A stretch of 24,795 nt of DNA, from contig JAKAPD010000002.1 in NCBI GenBank assembly GCA_021812025.1, positions 1 through 24,795 on the forward strand. The letters run 5' to 3'. The position numbers were made by a program, and so were the translations under genes. Shown piece by piece: positions 1 through 6,969 of this stretch (its first letter is position 1; each line of letters opens with the position of its first letter). Origin of the DNA: Microcaldota archaeon. Lineage in GTDB: Archaea; Micrarchaeota; Micrarchaeia; Micrarchaeales; Micrarchaeaceae. The notes beneath the pieces are model-generated. The model made no database searches. It saw nothing but the letters and a program-made list of their open reading frames with translations, and was not told the origin of the DNA.

Positions 1-11
1 AGGGCCACATA

Positions 12-416
12 ATGAGGGCGCAGAGGAAAGGCCGCGTCGGCAGAAAGCCGAAAACGCAGCAAGAGCAACCAACGCCGGAAAAGCTGCAAGCGGCATCGCT
101 GGTCAATTTGCCGTTGACCTCAGAGAAGGAGGAATCGCGATTGATGGAAACGTTCATGAAAAAGAGCAGGAGCGGCATGACGGCCCGCTTTGCTTTCGGA
201 GTGGCAAAGGCGTTGCGGGAAGGCAATGCGGAATTGCTTATCGTGAACGACAGCGCGCTTAAGAGCAACGCCATAAAGAAGCTTGTTAAGAAAGCGTTCG
301 CGAGCGGAGTGCAGGTCAGGGTGTTCTCATCTGATGACCCAATGGGCATAGAGCTAAAGCGCATGGGCAACATAGCTTGCATAACAAGGAGCGCAAAGCC
401 AGAAAGGAATAAATGA
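12..416 (+). CDS. Stand-alone eRF1/Pelota domain-3-like protein (one module)
   Basis: This 134-residue protein has a strongly basic, probably disordered head (residues 1-22, rich in R, K and Q) followed by one alpha/beta module at about 38-126. The module has the layout of eRF1/Pelota domain 3, an L7Ae-like fold: a helix with AFGVAKAL, a strand with ELLIVND, a helix, a strand with VQVRVFSSDD, then G-x-E-L and the closing strand GNIACITR. The same closing pattern (SEYGKEL, then GGVAALL) ends the aRF1 encoded at 12898-14097. The NIKS and GGQ domains of a release factor are absent, so it cannot be one. In known release factors domain 3 contacts partner proteins such as ABCE1. The basic head suggests RNA or ribosome binding, which is inference. 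It lies 22 bases before a gene with three such modules. The ATG at 12 is the first in view; the frame is open to the window edge, so a start further upstream is possible. Confidence 0.75.
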   Translation: MRAQRKGRVGRKPKTQQEQPTPEKLQAASLVNLPLTSEKEESRLMETFMKKSRSGMTARFAFGVAKALREGNAELLIVNDSALKSNAIKKLVKKAFASGVQVRVFSSDDPMGIELKRMGNIACITRSAKPERNK

Positions 417-438
417 GTTTACTGCAAAAAAGAATGGG

Positions 439-1458
439 ATGGTGCTGCCAATGTTTTTCGGAGATGGCGAAAAAGAGGAATTGATAAGGAGGTTCAGGAA
501 CGGATTCGCTTCTGGGAGATCTGCTTCTGGTGTAGGTGAGGTCTCTGCCCTGTTGGACAGCAAGGAAGTCGAGGCCGTTCTTGTGGACAAAGAAGCAATG
601 GAAAGGGAGCCGATAGCAGAAGCGGTCAAAAAAGCAAGCGAATCCGGACTGCGTGTTCTGATTCTTGGCAGAAACAGCAAGGACTTGGCATTCCTGAAAT
701 CGTGCAATGGGATAGGCGCTGTCGTCAAGGGAGTCCAGCGCGAAAAGGAGCGCCTTTCGGACGAAGGAGCGGCCTCGCTGATGGGCGACTTCATAAACAA
801 GCTCGACAAGGGAACGGCTGGCGCAGGTATAGAAGAGGTGAACGGCTCAATAGACGACAACGAGGCGACCCTGCTGCTCGTGATCGACTCGGCTTTCGAG
901 AACAGGGCGATACGCGACTGCTGCGACAGGGCGGAGAGGCTTGGGATTCCTGTGAAGGTGATACGGGCAGAAAGCTATCCTGGCAGGCAGCTCGCCGGCA
1001 CAGGGTCGATAGCGTGCTTCAAGGAACCGCTTAACTTCAAGAAGACGAAGCTGGATGAGAAGAGCGAACTGATGGCGATGGACGAGCTGATAAGAGGCGC
1101 GCACGAAGGAAGAGTGGCAAGGCACCCGTCCGGCGTCGCTTTAGCCATAGAGGAAAAGAATGCAAAAGAGGTATTCGTAAACGACAATGTTTCCAAGGGC
1201 AAAAGGATAAAGGCCCTGATCGCCAAGGCGAGGCAGAGGAAGATCAAGGTGAGGATATTCAACTCAAGGGACGAGTTCGGGATGGAGCTCGCAAAGAACG
1301 GCAGCATAGCCTGCATAACGAAGCAACGGGTCACAAGCAAAGGCGAAATGATGAAGCGGGCCATGAAGATCGCGCTCGCCAAAGGCAAGGAGGAGGCGCG
1401 GAAGCGCAAAGCGGCAAAAAAGGCCAGAAAGCCAAAGCCTAAAAAGAAACACCGCTAA
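439..1458 (+). CDS. Triple eRF1/Pelota domain-3-like repeat protein
   Basis: The 339 residues hold three tandem domain-3-like modules at about 11-98, 106-196 and 210-296. Each has a helix, a strand with a V-x-V/N-D pattern (EAVLVDK, LLLVID, EVFVND), a helix, a strand (LRVLILG, PVKVIRA, KVRIFNS) and a closing glycine-hydrophobic strand (GIGAVV, GSIACF, GSIACI). The third module is closest to that of the gene at 12-416: both end in (N/S)IACIT. The first is the most diverged. The C-terminal 40 residues are extremely basic, as in ribosomal or RNA-binding tails. No NIKS or GGQ domain is present, so peptide release is excluded. A role in ribosome association or as an adaptor is inference; an L7Ae-type RNA-binding protein is the alternative. 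It is probably co-transcribed with the upstream gene. The ATG at 451 is preceded by GGTG at 441-444 with good spacing and may be the true start. Confidence 0.75.
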   Translation: MVLPMFFGDGEKEELIRRFRNGFASGRSASGVGEVSALLDSKEVEAVLVDKEAMEREPIAEAVKKASESGLRVLILGRNSKDLAFLKSCNGIGAVVKGVQREKERLSDEGAASLMGDFINKLDKGTAGAGIEEVNGSIDDNEATLLLVIDSAFENRAIRDCCDRAERLGIPVKVIRAESYPGRQLAGTGSIACFKEPLNFKKTKLDEKSELMAMDELIRGAHEGRVARHPSGVALAIEEKNAKEVFVNDNVSKGKRIKALIAKARQRKIKVRIFNSRDEFGMELAKNGSIACITKQRVTSKGEMMKRAMKIALAKGKEEARKRKAAKKARKPKPKKKHR

Positions 1459-1473
1459 AACATTCTGGTGCTC

Positions 1474-1971
1474 ATGCTGGATATCTACAGCGTTATAGTC
1501 TACCCATTGGTCTACATATTCCCGGCATATGCGGCGAACGGCATTCCCGTGCTGCTGGGCGGAGGCGCGCCTCTTGATTTCGGGAAAAGGTTCAGGGGGA
1601 AAAGGATCTTCGGCGACAATAAGACGATAAGAGGCACATCTGCGGCCATCGCGGCAGGAATAATAGCCGGACTTGCGGAGTACCAGTTCCTGAATTACAT
1701 GCTCGCAATCGCAGTCCTTTTGACCCTGGGCGCGGTATTCGGCGACCTGCTCGGCAGCTTCATAAAAAGGCGCATGAACATGAAATCCGGGGCAAACCTA
1801 TGGATGCTCGACCAATACGGATTCTTCATTTTTGCGCTCCTGTTCGCTTTGCCGCTCGGGAACCTTCCGAATATATACGGCTTGATATTCATAATAATGC
1901 TTACTGGCATACTGCACCTCGCGACCAATATCGCCGCGCACAGGCTGAAGCTGAAATCGGTGCCCTGGTAG
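1474..1971 (+). CDS. carS: CDP-archaeol synthase
   Basis: CarS transfers CMP from CTP to 2,3-di-O-geranylgeranylglyceryl phosphate, giving the CDP-archaeol from which archaeal polar lipids are made in the membrane. The 165-residue protein has the family's features: the early PAYAANG motif, LLGGG, the cytoplasmic FGDNKTIRG motif, GDLLGSFIKRR, and LDQYGF before the last helices. About four to five hydrophobic segments fit the usual polytopic fold and length. The ATG at 1474 has GGTG at 1467-1470 just upstream; a GTG at 1468 would add only two residues. It follows the domain-3 repeat gene by 15 bases and is probably in the same transcript. Its stop lies 4 bases from the convergent stop of the ABC ATPase gene. 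Confidence 0.92.
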   Translation: MLDIYSVIVYPLVYIFPAYAANGIPVLLGGGAPLDFGKRFRGKRIFGDNKTIRGTSAAIAAGIIAGLAEYQFLNYMLAIAVLLTLGAVFGDLLGSFIKRRMNMKSGANLWMLDQYGFFIFALLFALPLGNLPNIYGLIFIIMLTGILHLATNIAAHRLKLKSVPW

Positions 1972-1975
1972 TTAA

Positions 1976-2725
1976 TCAGCGCTCCAGCTTTTCATACAGG
2001 TCATCGACAAGGTTCTGGTATCCCTTCTTGTGCCTGTCCCTCGGATACTTCATGTGTATACTGTCTATCGCCTTCACGTGCGATGGCTTGTCCGACAAGA
2101 CCACCACCTTGTCCGAGAGTTCCACCGCCTCCTCGGCGTTGTGCGTGACCATGATTACGCAGTCCACCGAAATCTTCTTGCTCTTCAGCATCCTTACTAT
2201 GTCGCCTCGCAGTTCCTCTGCTGTGAGTTCATCCAAGGCGCTGAAGGGCTCGTCCATCAGTATCACCCTAGGATTCGAGACCACCGCCCTTGCAATCCCT
2301 ACCCTTTGCTTCATGCCCCCGCTCAGTACGTTGGGATGGGAATCCTCGAATCCCTTAAGGCCGAACTGGTCAAGGAGCTTTCTCGCAAGCTTTTCTTTTC
2401 TGTCATCGTCCATCTTCGACATCGAGAGGCCGAGCTTCACATTCTCGACATTTGTGAGCCATGGCATGAGCGCGAAATCCTGGAACACGAAAGATATCTC
2501 AGGTATCGGATAGGCAATCTCCCTGCCTTTGTAGAAGACCTTTCCAGAGTTTGGTCTTATTAGGCCTGCGATTATCCTGAGCAGGGTGCTCTTGCCGCAT
2601 CCAGAAGGTCCGATCACCGACACGAATTCGTTCTCCTTTACCGTGAACCTTATGTCATCGATTATCCTGGCGTCCTTGCTTGTGTCGTAATAGAACTGGA
2701 CATCCCTGACATCTATAACGTTCAT
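1976..2725 (-). CDS. ABC transporter ATP-binding protein (nitrate/sulfonate/taurine type)
   Basis: This 249-residue nucleotide-binding subunit powers the permease encoded just upstream in the same operon. It has every expected motif: Walker A GPSGCGKST at about 39-47, a Q-loop in FVFQDFALMPW, the signature LSGGMKQR, Walker B VILMDEPFSALDE and the switch histidine in VTHNAEEA. Family resemblance is to SsuB/TauB/NrtD importer ATPases; the -F-Q-D-x-x-L-x-P-W segment is typical of that group. The substrate cannot be read from the sequence. Its ATG overlaps the permease TGA by four bases (ATGA at 2722-2725), so the two are translationally coupled. No third domain or fused regulatory module is seen. 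Confidence 0.9.
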   Translation of the reverse strand: MNVIDVRDVQFYYDTSKDARIIDDIRFTVKENEFVSVIGPSGCGKSTLLRIIAGLIRPNSGKVFYKGREIAYPIPEISFVFQDFALMPWLTNVENVKLGLSMSKMDDDRKEKLARKLLDQFGLKGFEDSHPNVLSGGMKQRVGIARAVVSNPRVILMDEPFSALDELTAEELRGDIVRMLKSKKISVDCVIMVTHNAEEAVELSDKVVVLSDKPSHVKAIDSIHMKYPRDRHKKGYQNLVDDLYEKLER

Positions 2726-4314
2726 CTGTACACCTTAGATATCCTGGCGTAAAGCCTTCTCCACACGAACACGTTTATCAGTACTATCATGATGGTCAGA
2801 TTTATTAACGCTATTACGAGCAGCAGGAAATTCCCGTTGGCGAGCGCTAGATCAAGGAGCTTCCCTATCCCCAGCCCGACCGACGACAGTACGTTGCTAC
2901 CGCTTATCCCGGTGCTCGTGAAGTACTCTGCGACTATCGTCGCGTTCCATTCCGCGGCGATCGAGGTGACAGCACCGGTTATCAGCCCTGGGATGAGCGC
3001 CTTTATGTAGATGGTCTTCCATGCGCTGAATCCTTTCACGTTGAAAAGCCTTTTCACCTCAAAAGTGTTCGGATCGAGTGTCCTTGCGCTCGCGAGCATG
3101 CTGAAGATCAGGTACCAGATGCCGCTCAGGAATAGCACCACGAATGCTATCACATCGCTGTGAGCGGGGGTCCCCTGCAGCGCGATCACTATGATAGGCA
3201 GCAGAATCGTGGCAGGTATCGATGCTATTATCTGGAAGAGCAGAAGATAGTTCTCGCTGTTCTTCGCCATGAATACGAGATAAACGGACACAGGCACAGC
3301 TACTATCAGCGTAACTACGAAGGTCAGCCATACTCTCAGGAAAGATGCTGCCAGTGCCTGCAGGACCTGTATTTCATATTGCAGGGCGCCGATATAGTAC
3401 AGCACAGACAGGAATATCGCGATGAGCGCGGCCCCGGCCAGTAGATAATACAAAGGATTGATCTTTTTTCTCCCCAACTCCCCATCCTGCGCTTCCGCCA
3501 CAGTCTTTAACTTTTTCACTTTCTTCCTTCCGGTGATATAGACCCTGATCCTGACCTTCCTAAGCTCTTCAAATATTCTTATCTTATGGGGCATCCCGAA
3601 CCTGTGCTTCACAATGCTGACTTTCTGACCCTTGAAATATGTGAACCTCCTTTCCAGGGGTGCGAAGAAGAGGAACCTTGTCGCTACGACGAAGGCTATG
3701 AAGATCAGTATTCCTACAAGATATGCTGTGAAGTTTCCAGAAGTTGCAAGGTGGGTCAGCGCTACGCCTATTCCATACGTCACGCTGTATGACGATGTGC
3801 CTGTCGAGAAGATCTCGCTCGTCACGAGGTAGAATAGCCCTATCGACCACGAGAGCACTGATTGCTCCACTATCCTCGGCATCGACGCCTGGATGTATAT
3901 CTTCCTAAGCTTCTGGAATCCGTTCATGTGGTACAGGTCGGAGATGTCAAGGAACTCCTTCGGCATCGTCTTTATCGACTCGTAGACCGCGAAGATTATG
4001 TTCCAGAGCATGCTCGTGACTATCAGGAAGACCACGGCCGCGTTGATTCCTATGTAGCCCGGTAGTACGAAGACGAATACATAGATCACGAACGGGAAGA
4101 AAGCCAGTATCGGCAGCGTCTGGAAGATGTCGACGAGCGGCAGTATGATCCTGCTCGCCTTATCAGATGTCGCAGCCCAGATCCCAACAAAGAGGCTTAT
4201 CACTATAGACAAGGCGAGTGCGGCGAACATCCTGAGCCACGACGCCGAAGTATCAAGAACGAGATTCACTACAAGCTGGCCCCAGTCCATGATATAGCAT
4301 GAATTGAAAGCCAT
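2722..4314 (-). CDS. ABC transporter permease, two fused SsuC/TauC-like domains
   Basis: The 530-residue membrane protein contains two complete binding-protein-dependent permease domains in one chain. The first spans about residues 18-225 and has its ATPase-coupling EAA-type loop around 123-148 (LYHMNGFQKL, then IYIQASMP). A basic cytosolic linker of about 60 residues (230-287, including RKKVKKLK) leads to the second domain, about 288-525, with a loop around 410-440 (LFNVKGFSAW, then IYIKALIP). Single-domain relatives are about 250-270 residues and act as dimers; here the dimer is covalent. The gene begins 14 bases after aglB and overlaps the ATPase gene. No substrate-binding protein is encoded in the window, so the substrate and even the direction of transport are open. 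The ATG at 4314 was taken; a second ATG eight codons in is possible. Confidence 0.88.
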   Translation of the reverse strand: MAFNSCYIMDWGQLVVNLVLDTSASWLRMFAALALSIVISLFVGIWAATSDKASRIILPLVDIFQTLPILAFFPFVIYVFVFVLPGYIGINAAVVFLIVTSMLWNIIFAVYESIKTMPKEFLDISDLYHMNGFQKLRKIYIQASMPRIVEQSVLSWSIGLFYLVTSEIFSTGTSSYSVTYGIGVALTHLATSGNFTAYLVGILIFIAFVVATRFLFFAPLERRFTYFKGQKVSIVKHRFGMPHKIRIFEELRKVRIRVYITGRKKVKKLKTVAEAQDGELGRKKINPLYYLLAGAALIAIFLSVLYYIGALQYEIQVLQALAASFLRVWLTFVVTLIVAVPVSVYLVFMAKNSENYLLLFQIIASIPATILLPIIVIALQGTPAHSDVIAFVVLFLSGIWYLIFSMLASARTLDPNTFEVKRLFNVKGFSAWKTIYIKALIPGLITGAVTSIAAEWNATIVAEYFTSTGISGSNVLSSVGLGIGKLLDLALANGNFLLLVIALINLTIMIVLINVFVWRRLYARISKVYR

Positions 4315-4328
4315 TTAGAATTTGCTGA

Positions 4329-6608
4329 TTAATGCGAATAGCTTATCTGGAATATCTTCGTGTCCGGATTGGAATATACTAGCTTCATCGAGGCGTTAGA
4401 GTCGTTGTACGGGCAATACGAAGAGGTGCACTCTACCAGGAACCTGAACACGTTGCTGTATAGCAGGCTCGGCCCTATGAGGGTGGCTCCGTTGAGCTGG
4501 TTCCCGGAATACTGTATCATGAGCGTGTAGTTTAGCGTTTTGTTTTCCGTCGCATTGAAAAGGACGTATCTGCCGCTGGTGGTGTTGAAGAGCATGACAT
4601 GCCTTATCTGGTCGAGAATCGACGAATTGGCATTGCCCAGATAGGCCGCGTATATCGCCGTATTCGCGCTGGGCGTTTCGACCAGTTCGGTCCTGAGTCC
4701 GGAGCCAGTCAGCGTGTATACTGTAGTAGAATTCGCGCCCTGCGAAGTGGTCAGCGAACTCATCTGCGTGTATCCATAGCCAGTCAGGTTTATACCGTTG
4801 CCTTCTGTGCCTATGCCGCCGAGCTCCTGGAACCAGAAGGCTCTGACTACCAAGTAATCTGGCTTCCCTATACTGTAAAGATACTGGGTATCGAGATTCT
4901 CGCTGAAGAGCCAGTCCGCGAAGCCCTGTATCCTTGACGCGTTCTCACCGCCTACGCTGTCCATGTAGCTTTGCCTCTGCCCTACTGCTTCTACAACCGA
5001 GCCGTCAGGCCAGAGCGCGAGAACCGTCGCGTTGTGCGCAGTGTTGTTGCTCATCCACTGCATAGCCTGTATGAAATAAGGATTTATCCCGTCGGCCTGT
5101 ACGCTCGCATACGATTCCGCTGCGGCGAACGTTATTGTCAATATCAGGAGCACTGTCAGTATCCCATAGTATACATAGCGCACCGGCATGTTGAACAGGC
5201 GTATCCTAAAGAGAAGCTTGCCCATCGCATAGACGCCATAGGCGGAGAAAACAGCTATGGGTATGGAAACAAGGGCGTTGAATCTTATGGCAAGGTATTG
5301 GAGGTATCCGGTAACGAGAAGATAAGCTAGCATCGCAAGGAAACCGTAGTTGACGTTGGCTTTCAACTTTCCAGCAATTCTGTGCGCCGTCGAATGGCCT
5401 TCGCCTATCTTGTCAGCGAGGAAAATGAACAGTATGAGACCTATGGGGAAGAACGCCAGTTGGTAGTAGAAGCTGTCGAACAGGAACGCGAAGTCAGGTG
5501 TCTGCAATTCCTGCGTCGTGGCGCATATCGCATTGGTGCACGAGCCTATGAAATTGAACCTGCTGCCGTATACCCCGAATACTACCACAAGAACAAGGAC
5601 CGCAAGTACGGCCACAGCGGCGCCCCTCTGGTATGGCGTACCGGCTATAATTTTGAAAGAATCCTTTTTGCTTATTATATAATAGCCGAGCAGCGCGCCC
5701 ACAATGAGCGGAATATATAGTATGACAAAGTCGAGGCCAGTCAGTGACACGCTGTTGGCTATGCCCATGTATATCCAGAGCCTTTCGAGCAGGAGCGTGA
5801 AGAGCAGTCCAGCCGCCACTATAATTGAGTTATAGAGCGCTTTTATGTCCGCTATTATGAACCCGTACATCAGGAACAGCGCCAGCGCGAATATGTACAC
5901 TGCTACTATGAACGGGCTGCCGTTCCATATGGCCAGGCCGAGGCTCAATATGAAAGACGCTATGGCTATGTTGATGTACTTGCTTCTCTTATCGTCTTTT
6001 CCCATGCCCCTGAGCATGAATATGAGCGCGAATATTAGGAATACTGACACGAAGCTGTCCCCCCTGTACACCAGCGCAGCAGTCCTGGCTATGTTGCCGC
6101 TCGATACGGAAACGAAGAACATCGCAAGCAGGCCGAGCACCTTGCTTTTCGCCATGTACCTGACGAGGAAGTAGGCGCCCAGCGCGCCTAGCACCCCGAA
6201 CAGAACAGGCATTAGTCTCATGAGATCAAGGGGGCTTATCCCTGTATACTGCAGAATTGCGTAGGGCAGCGCCGTAACATATATGAGGCCGTGTGCCTCC
6301 CCCATGCTGTTGTGGTAAGGCGGAAAGCCGGAAAGCGCTATGGTCTGCGGCACCACGTAATGGTTCGCTATCGTCTGCTGCAGCACCACATAATAGAAGA
6401 ACCCGTCTGGCTCGAAGAGCCCGTAGTACTGGACCATACCGAGCCTCATGTAGATATTGATTATAAGGATTCCGAGGACTATGGCCCCGAACGCATACTT
6501 GTTCTCTATGAGGAGATCGTAGAGGCTCCTAGTTTTGCTATGGTGCTGCTGCGATGCGCTCTCGTTAGTGCGCTGGTGTTGCTCTTTCTGATCATCCATC
6601 TTTATCAC
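4329..6608 (-). CDS. aglB: AglB/STT3-type oligosaccharyltransferase
   Basis: AglB transfers the glycan from a dolichol-linked donor to asparagine in N-X-S/T sequons on the outer face of the membrane. This 759-residue protein has a polar cytosolic head (1-30), roughly a dozen hydrophobic segments to about residue 500, and a soluble C-terminal domain. Catalytic landmarks are present in diverged form: E66-P-D68 in the first external loop, R-x-x-x-x-x-Y-R-G-D184 in place of the second D-x-D loop, a TIxE-like T-Q-E-L at about 365-368, a conserved R-F at 442-443, and L-W-P-D-G at 532-536 where the family has WWDYG. The C-terminal domain is rich in sequons. It heads an operon with the ABC permease and ATPase, and is divergent from the S-layer gene whose product is a likely acceptor. 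A different GT-C transferase is possible but less likely given the motif order. Confidence 0.85.
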   Translation of the reverse strand: MIKMDDQKEQHQRTNESASQQHHSKTRSLYDLLIENKYAFGAIVLGILIINIYMRLGMVQYYGLFEPDGFFYYVVLQQTIANHYVVPQTIALSGFPPYHNSMGEAHGLIYVTALPYAILQYTGISPLDLMRLMPVLFGVLGALGAYFLVRYMAKSKVLGLLAMFFVSVSSGNIARTAALVYRGDSFVSVFLIFALIFMLRGMGKDDKRSKYINIAIASFILSLGLAIWNGSPFIVAVYIFALALFLMYGFIIADIKALYNSIIVAAGLLFTLLLERLWIYMGIANSVSLTGLDFVILYIPLIVGALLGYYIISKKDSFKIIAGTPYQRGAAVAVLAVLVLVVVFGVYGSRFNFIGSCTNAICATTQELQTPDFAFLFDSFYYQLAFFPIGLILFIFLADKIGEGHSTAHRIAGKLKANVNYGFLAMLAYLLVTGYLQYLAIRFNALVSIPIAVFSAYGVYAMGKLLFRIRLFNMPVRYVYYGILTVLLILTITFAAAESYASVQADGINPYFIQAMQWMSNNTAHNATVLALWPDGSVVEAVGQRQSYMDSVGGENASRIQGFADWLFSENLDTQYLYSIGKPDYLVVRAFWFQELGGIGTEGNGINLTGYGYTQMSSLTTSQGANSTTVYTLTGSGLRTELVETPSANTAIYAAYLGNANSSILDQIRHVMLFNTTSGRYVLFNATENKTLNYTLMIQYSGNQLNGATLIGPSLLYSNVFRFLVECTSSYCPYNDSNASMKLVYSNPDTKIFQISYSH

Positions 6609-6640
6609 AAAAGCCGTTACTCTCTCTTATTGCCCGAGAA

Positions 6641-6650
6641 GGTTTTTATT
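6641..6650 (-). promoter_or_regulatory. Putative TATA box of the aglB operon
   Basis: On the minus strand this reads AATAAAAACC, an A/T-rich box about 33-42 bases upstream of the aglB ATG. Initiation about 25 bases downstream would give a leader of about ten bases. This is a by-eye assignment without experimental support. Confidence 0.4.
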
Positions 6651-6770
6651 GTTTTGTGGGTAGACCGGAAACAAAACCTAATGGAAACCGTAAGATTCCT
6701 TGCGGGTATTTAGGCATTGGCATACAAAGCAAATATGATATTGCATGAACGCAAACACCGAAATGGCCAA

Positions 6771-6836
6771 AGCTGGCAGTGCCCGTGCCGCTGCCCATTC
6801 GGCAGAGCCAGAGGGGCCCACGAGGGAGCCTTGTGG
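6771..6836 (+). other. GC-rich double-hairpin element
   Basis: Two stem-loops lie in tandem. The first has an outer stem CTGGC/GCCAG (6773-6777 with 6807-6811) around an inner stem CTGCC/GGCAG (6791-6795 with 6801-6805) with a five-base loop. The second is an 8-bp stem, CCACGAGG with CCTTGTGG (6818-6825 with 6829-6836, one G-U pair), closed by GAG. The block is much more G+C-rich than its flanks. It could be part of a small RNA, a terminator-like insulator or an mRNA leader structure. No known RNA family was recognised. Confidence 0.35.
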
Positions 6837-6870
6837 CGAAAACAGAAATCATGTTGGACAAATAGCGAAG

Positions 6871-6877
6871 TATAAAG
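6871..6877 (+). promoter_or_regulatory. Putative upstream TATA box of the S-layer gene
   Basis: TATAAAG preceded by the purine-rich GCGAAG, a good match to an archaeal BRE-TATA element. Initiation would fall near 6900, giving a leader of about 70 bases. It may act together with the box at 6916. Confidence 0.45.
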
Positions 6878-6915
6878 CGCCTTTTATCAAAAAAATGTTA
6901 TACATATCATATCCC

Positions 6916-6923
6916 TTTAAATA
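6916..6923 (+). promoter_or_regulatory. Putative proximal TATA box of the S-layer gene
   Basis: TTTAAATA lies about 50 bases upstream of the GTG start at 6970. Initiation near 6945-6948 would give a leader of about 23 bases that carries the GGTGAG ribosome-binding site. Confidence 0.5.
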
Positions 6924-6960
6924 CCTATCTTTCGCTTTACTTCTTAGACCAAAATATTTA

Positions 6961-6966
6961 GGTGAG
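6961..6966 (+). promoter_or_regulatory. Ribosome-binding site that sets the S-layer start
   Basis: GGTGAG lies three bases before a GTG at 6970 and is complementary to the archaeal 16S rRNA tail. The codons that follow encode a textbook signal peptide, so this site decides the start against the in-frame ATG at 6745. Confidence 0.65.
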
Positions 6967-6969
6967 AAA

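Larger units (their letters stand above)
6609..6969. other. Divergent control region between aglB and the S-layer gene
   Basis: This 361-base stretch separates two divergent envelope genes. It holds a minus-strand TATA box near aglB, a GC-rich hairpin element at 6771-6836, and two plus-strand TATA boxes (6871-6877, 6916-6923) plus a ribosome-binding site for the S-layer gene. The S-layer reading frame stays open from an ATG at 6745, but those 75 codons encode an unstructured start with no signal peptide of their own and lie upstream of the promoter signals, so I read them as non-coding. Confidence 0.6.

Noticed and set aside
2030..2563. A 177-codon plus-strand frame opposite the ABC ATPase gene
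   Set aside because: All Walker, Q-loop and signature motifs are on the minus strand; the plus frame has none and no promoter.
6771..6836. The GC-rich hairpins as a tRNA or H/ACA RNA
   Set aside because: No T-loop, anticodon arm or acceptor pairing is present. An ACA occurs at 6841-6843 but no pseudouridylation pocket could be drawn.
6745..6969. A 75-residue N-terminal extension of the S-layer protein
   Set aside because: It precedes the TATA boxes and ribosome-binding site and would bury the signal peptide. The GTG at 6970 explains all signals.
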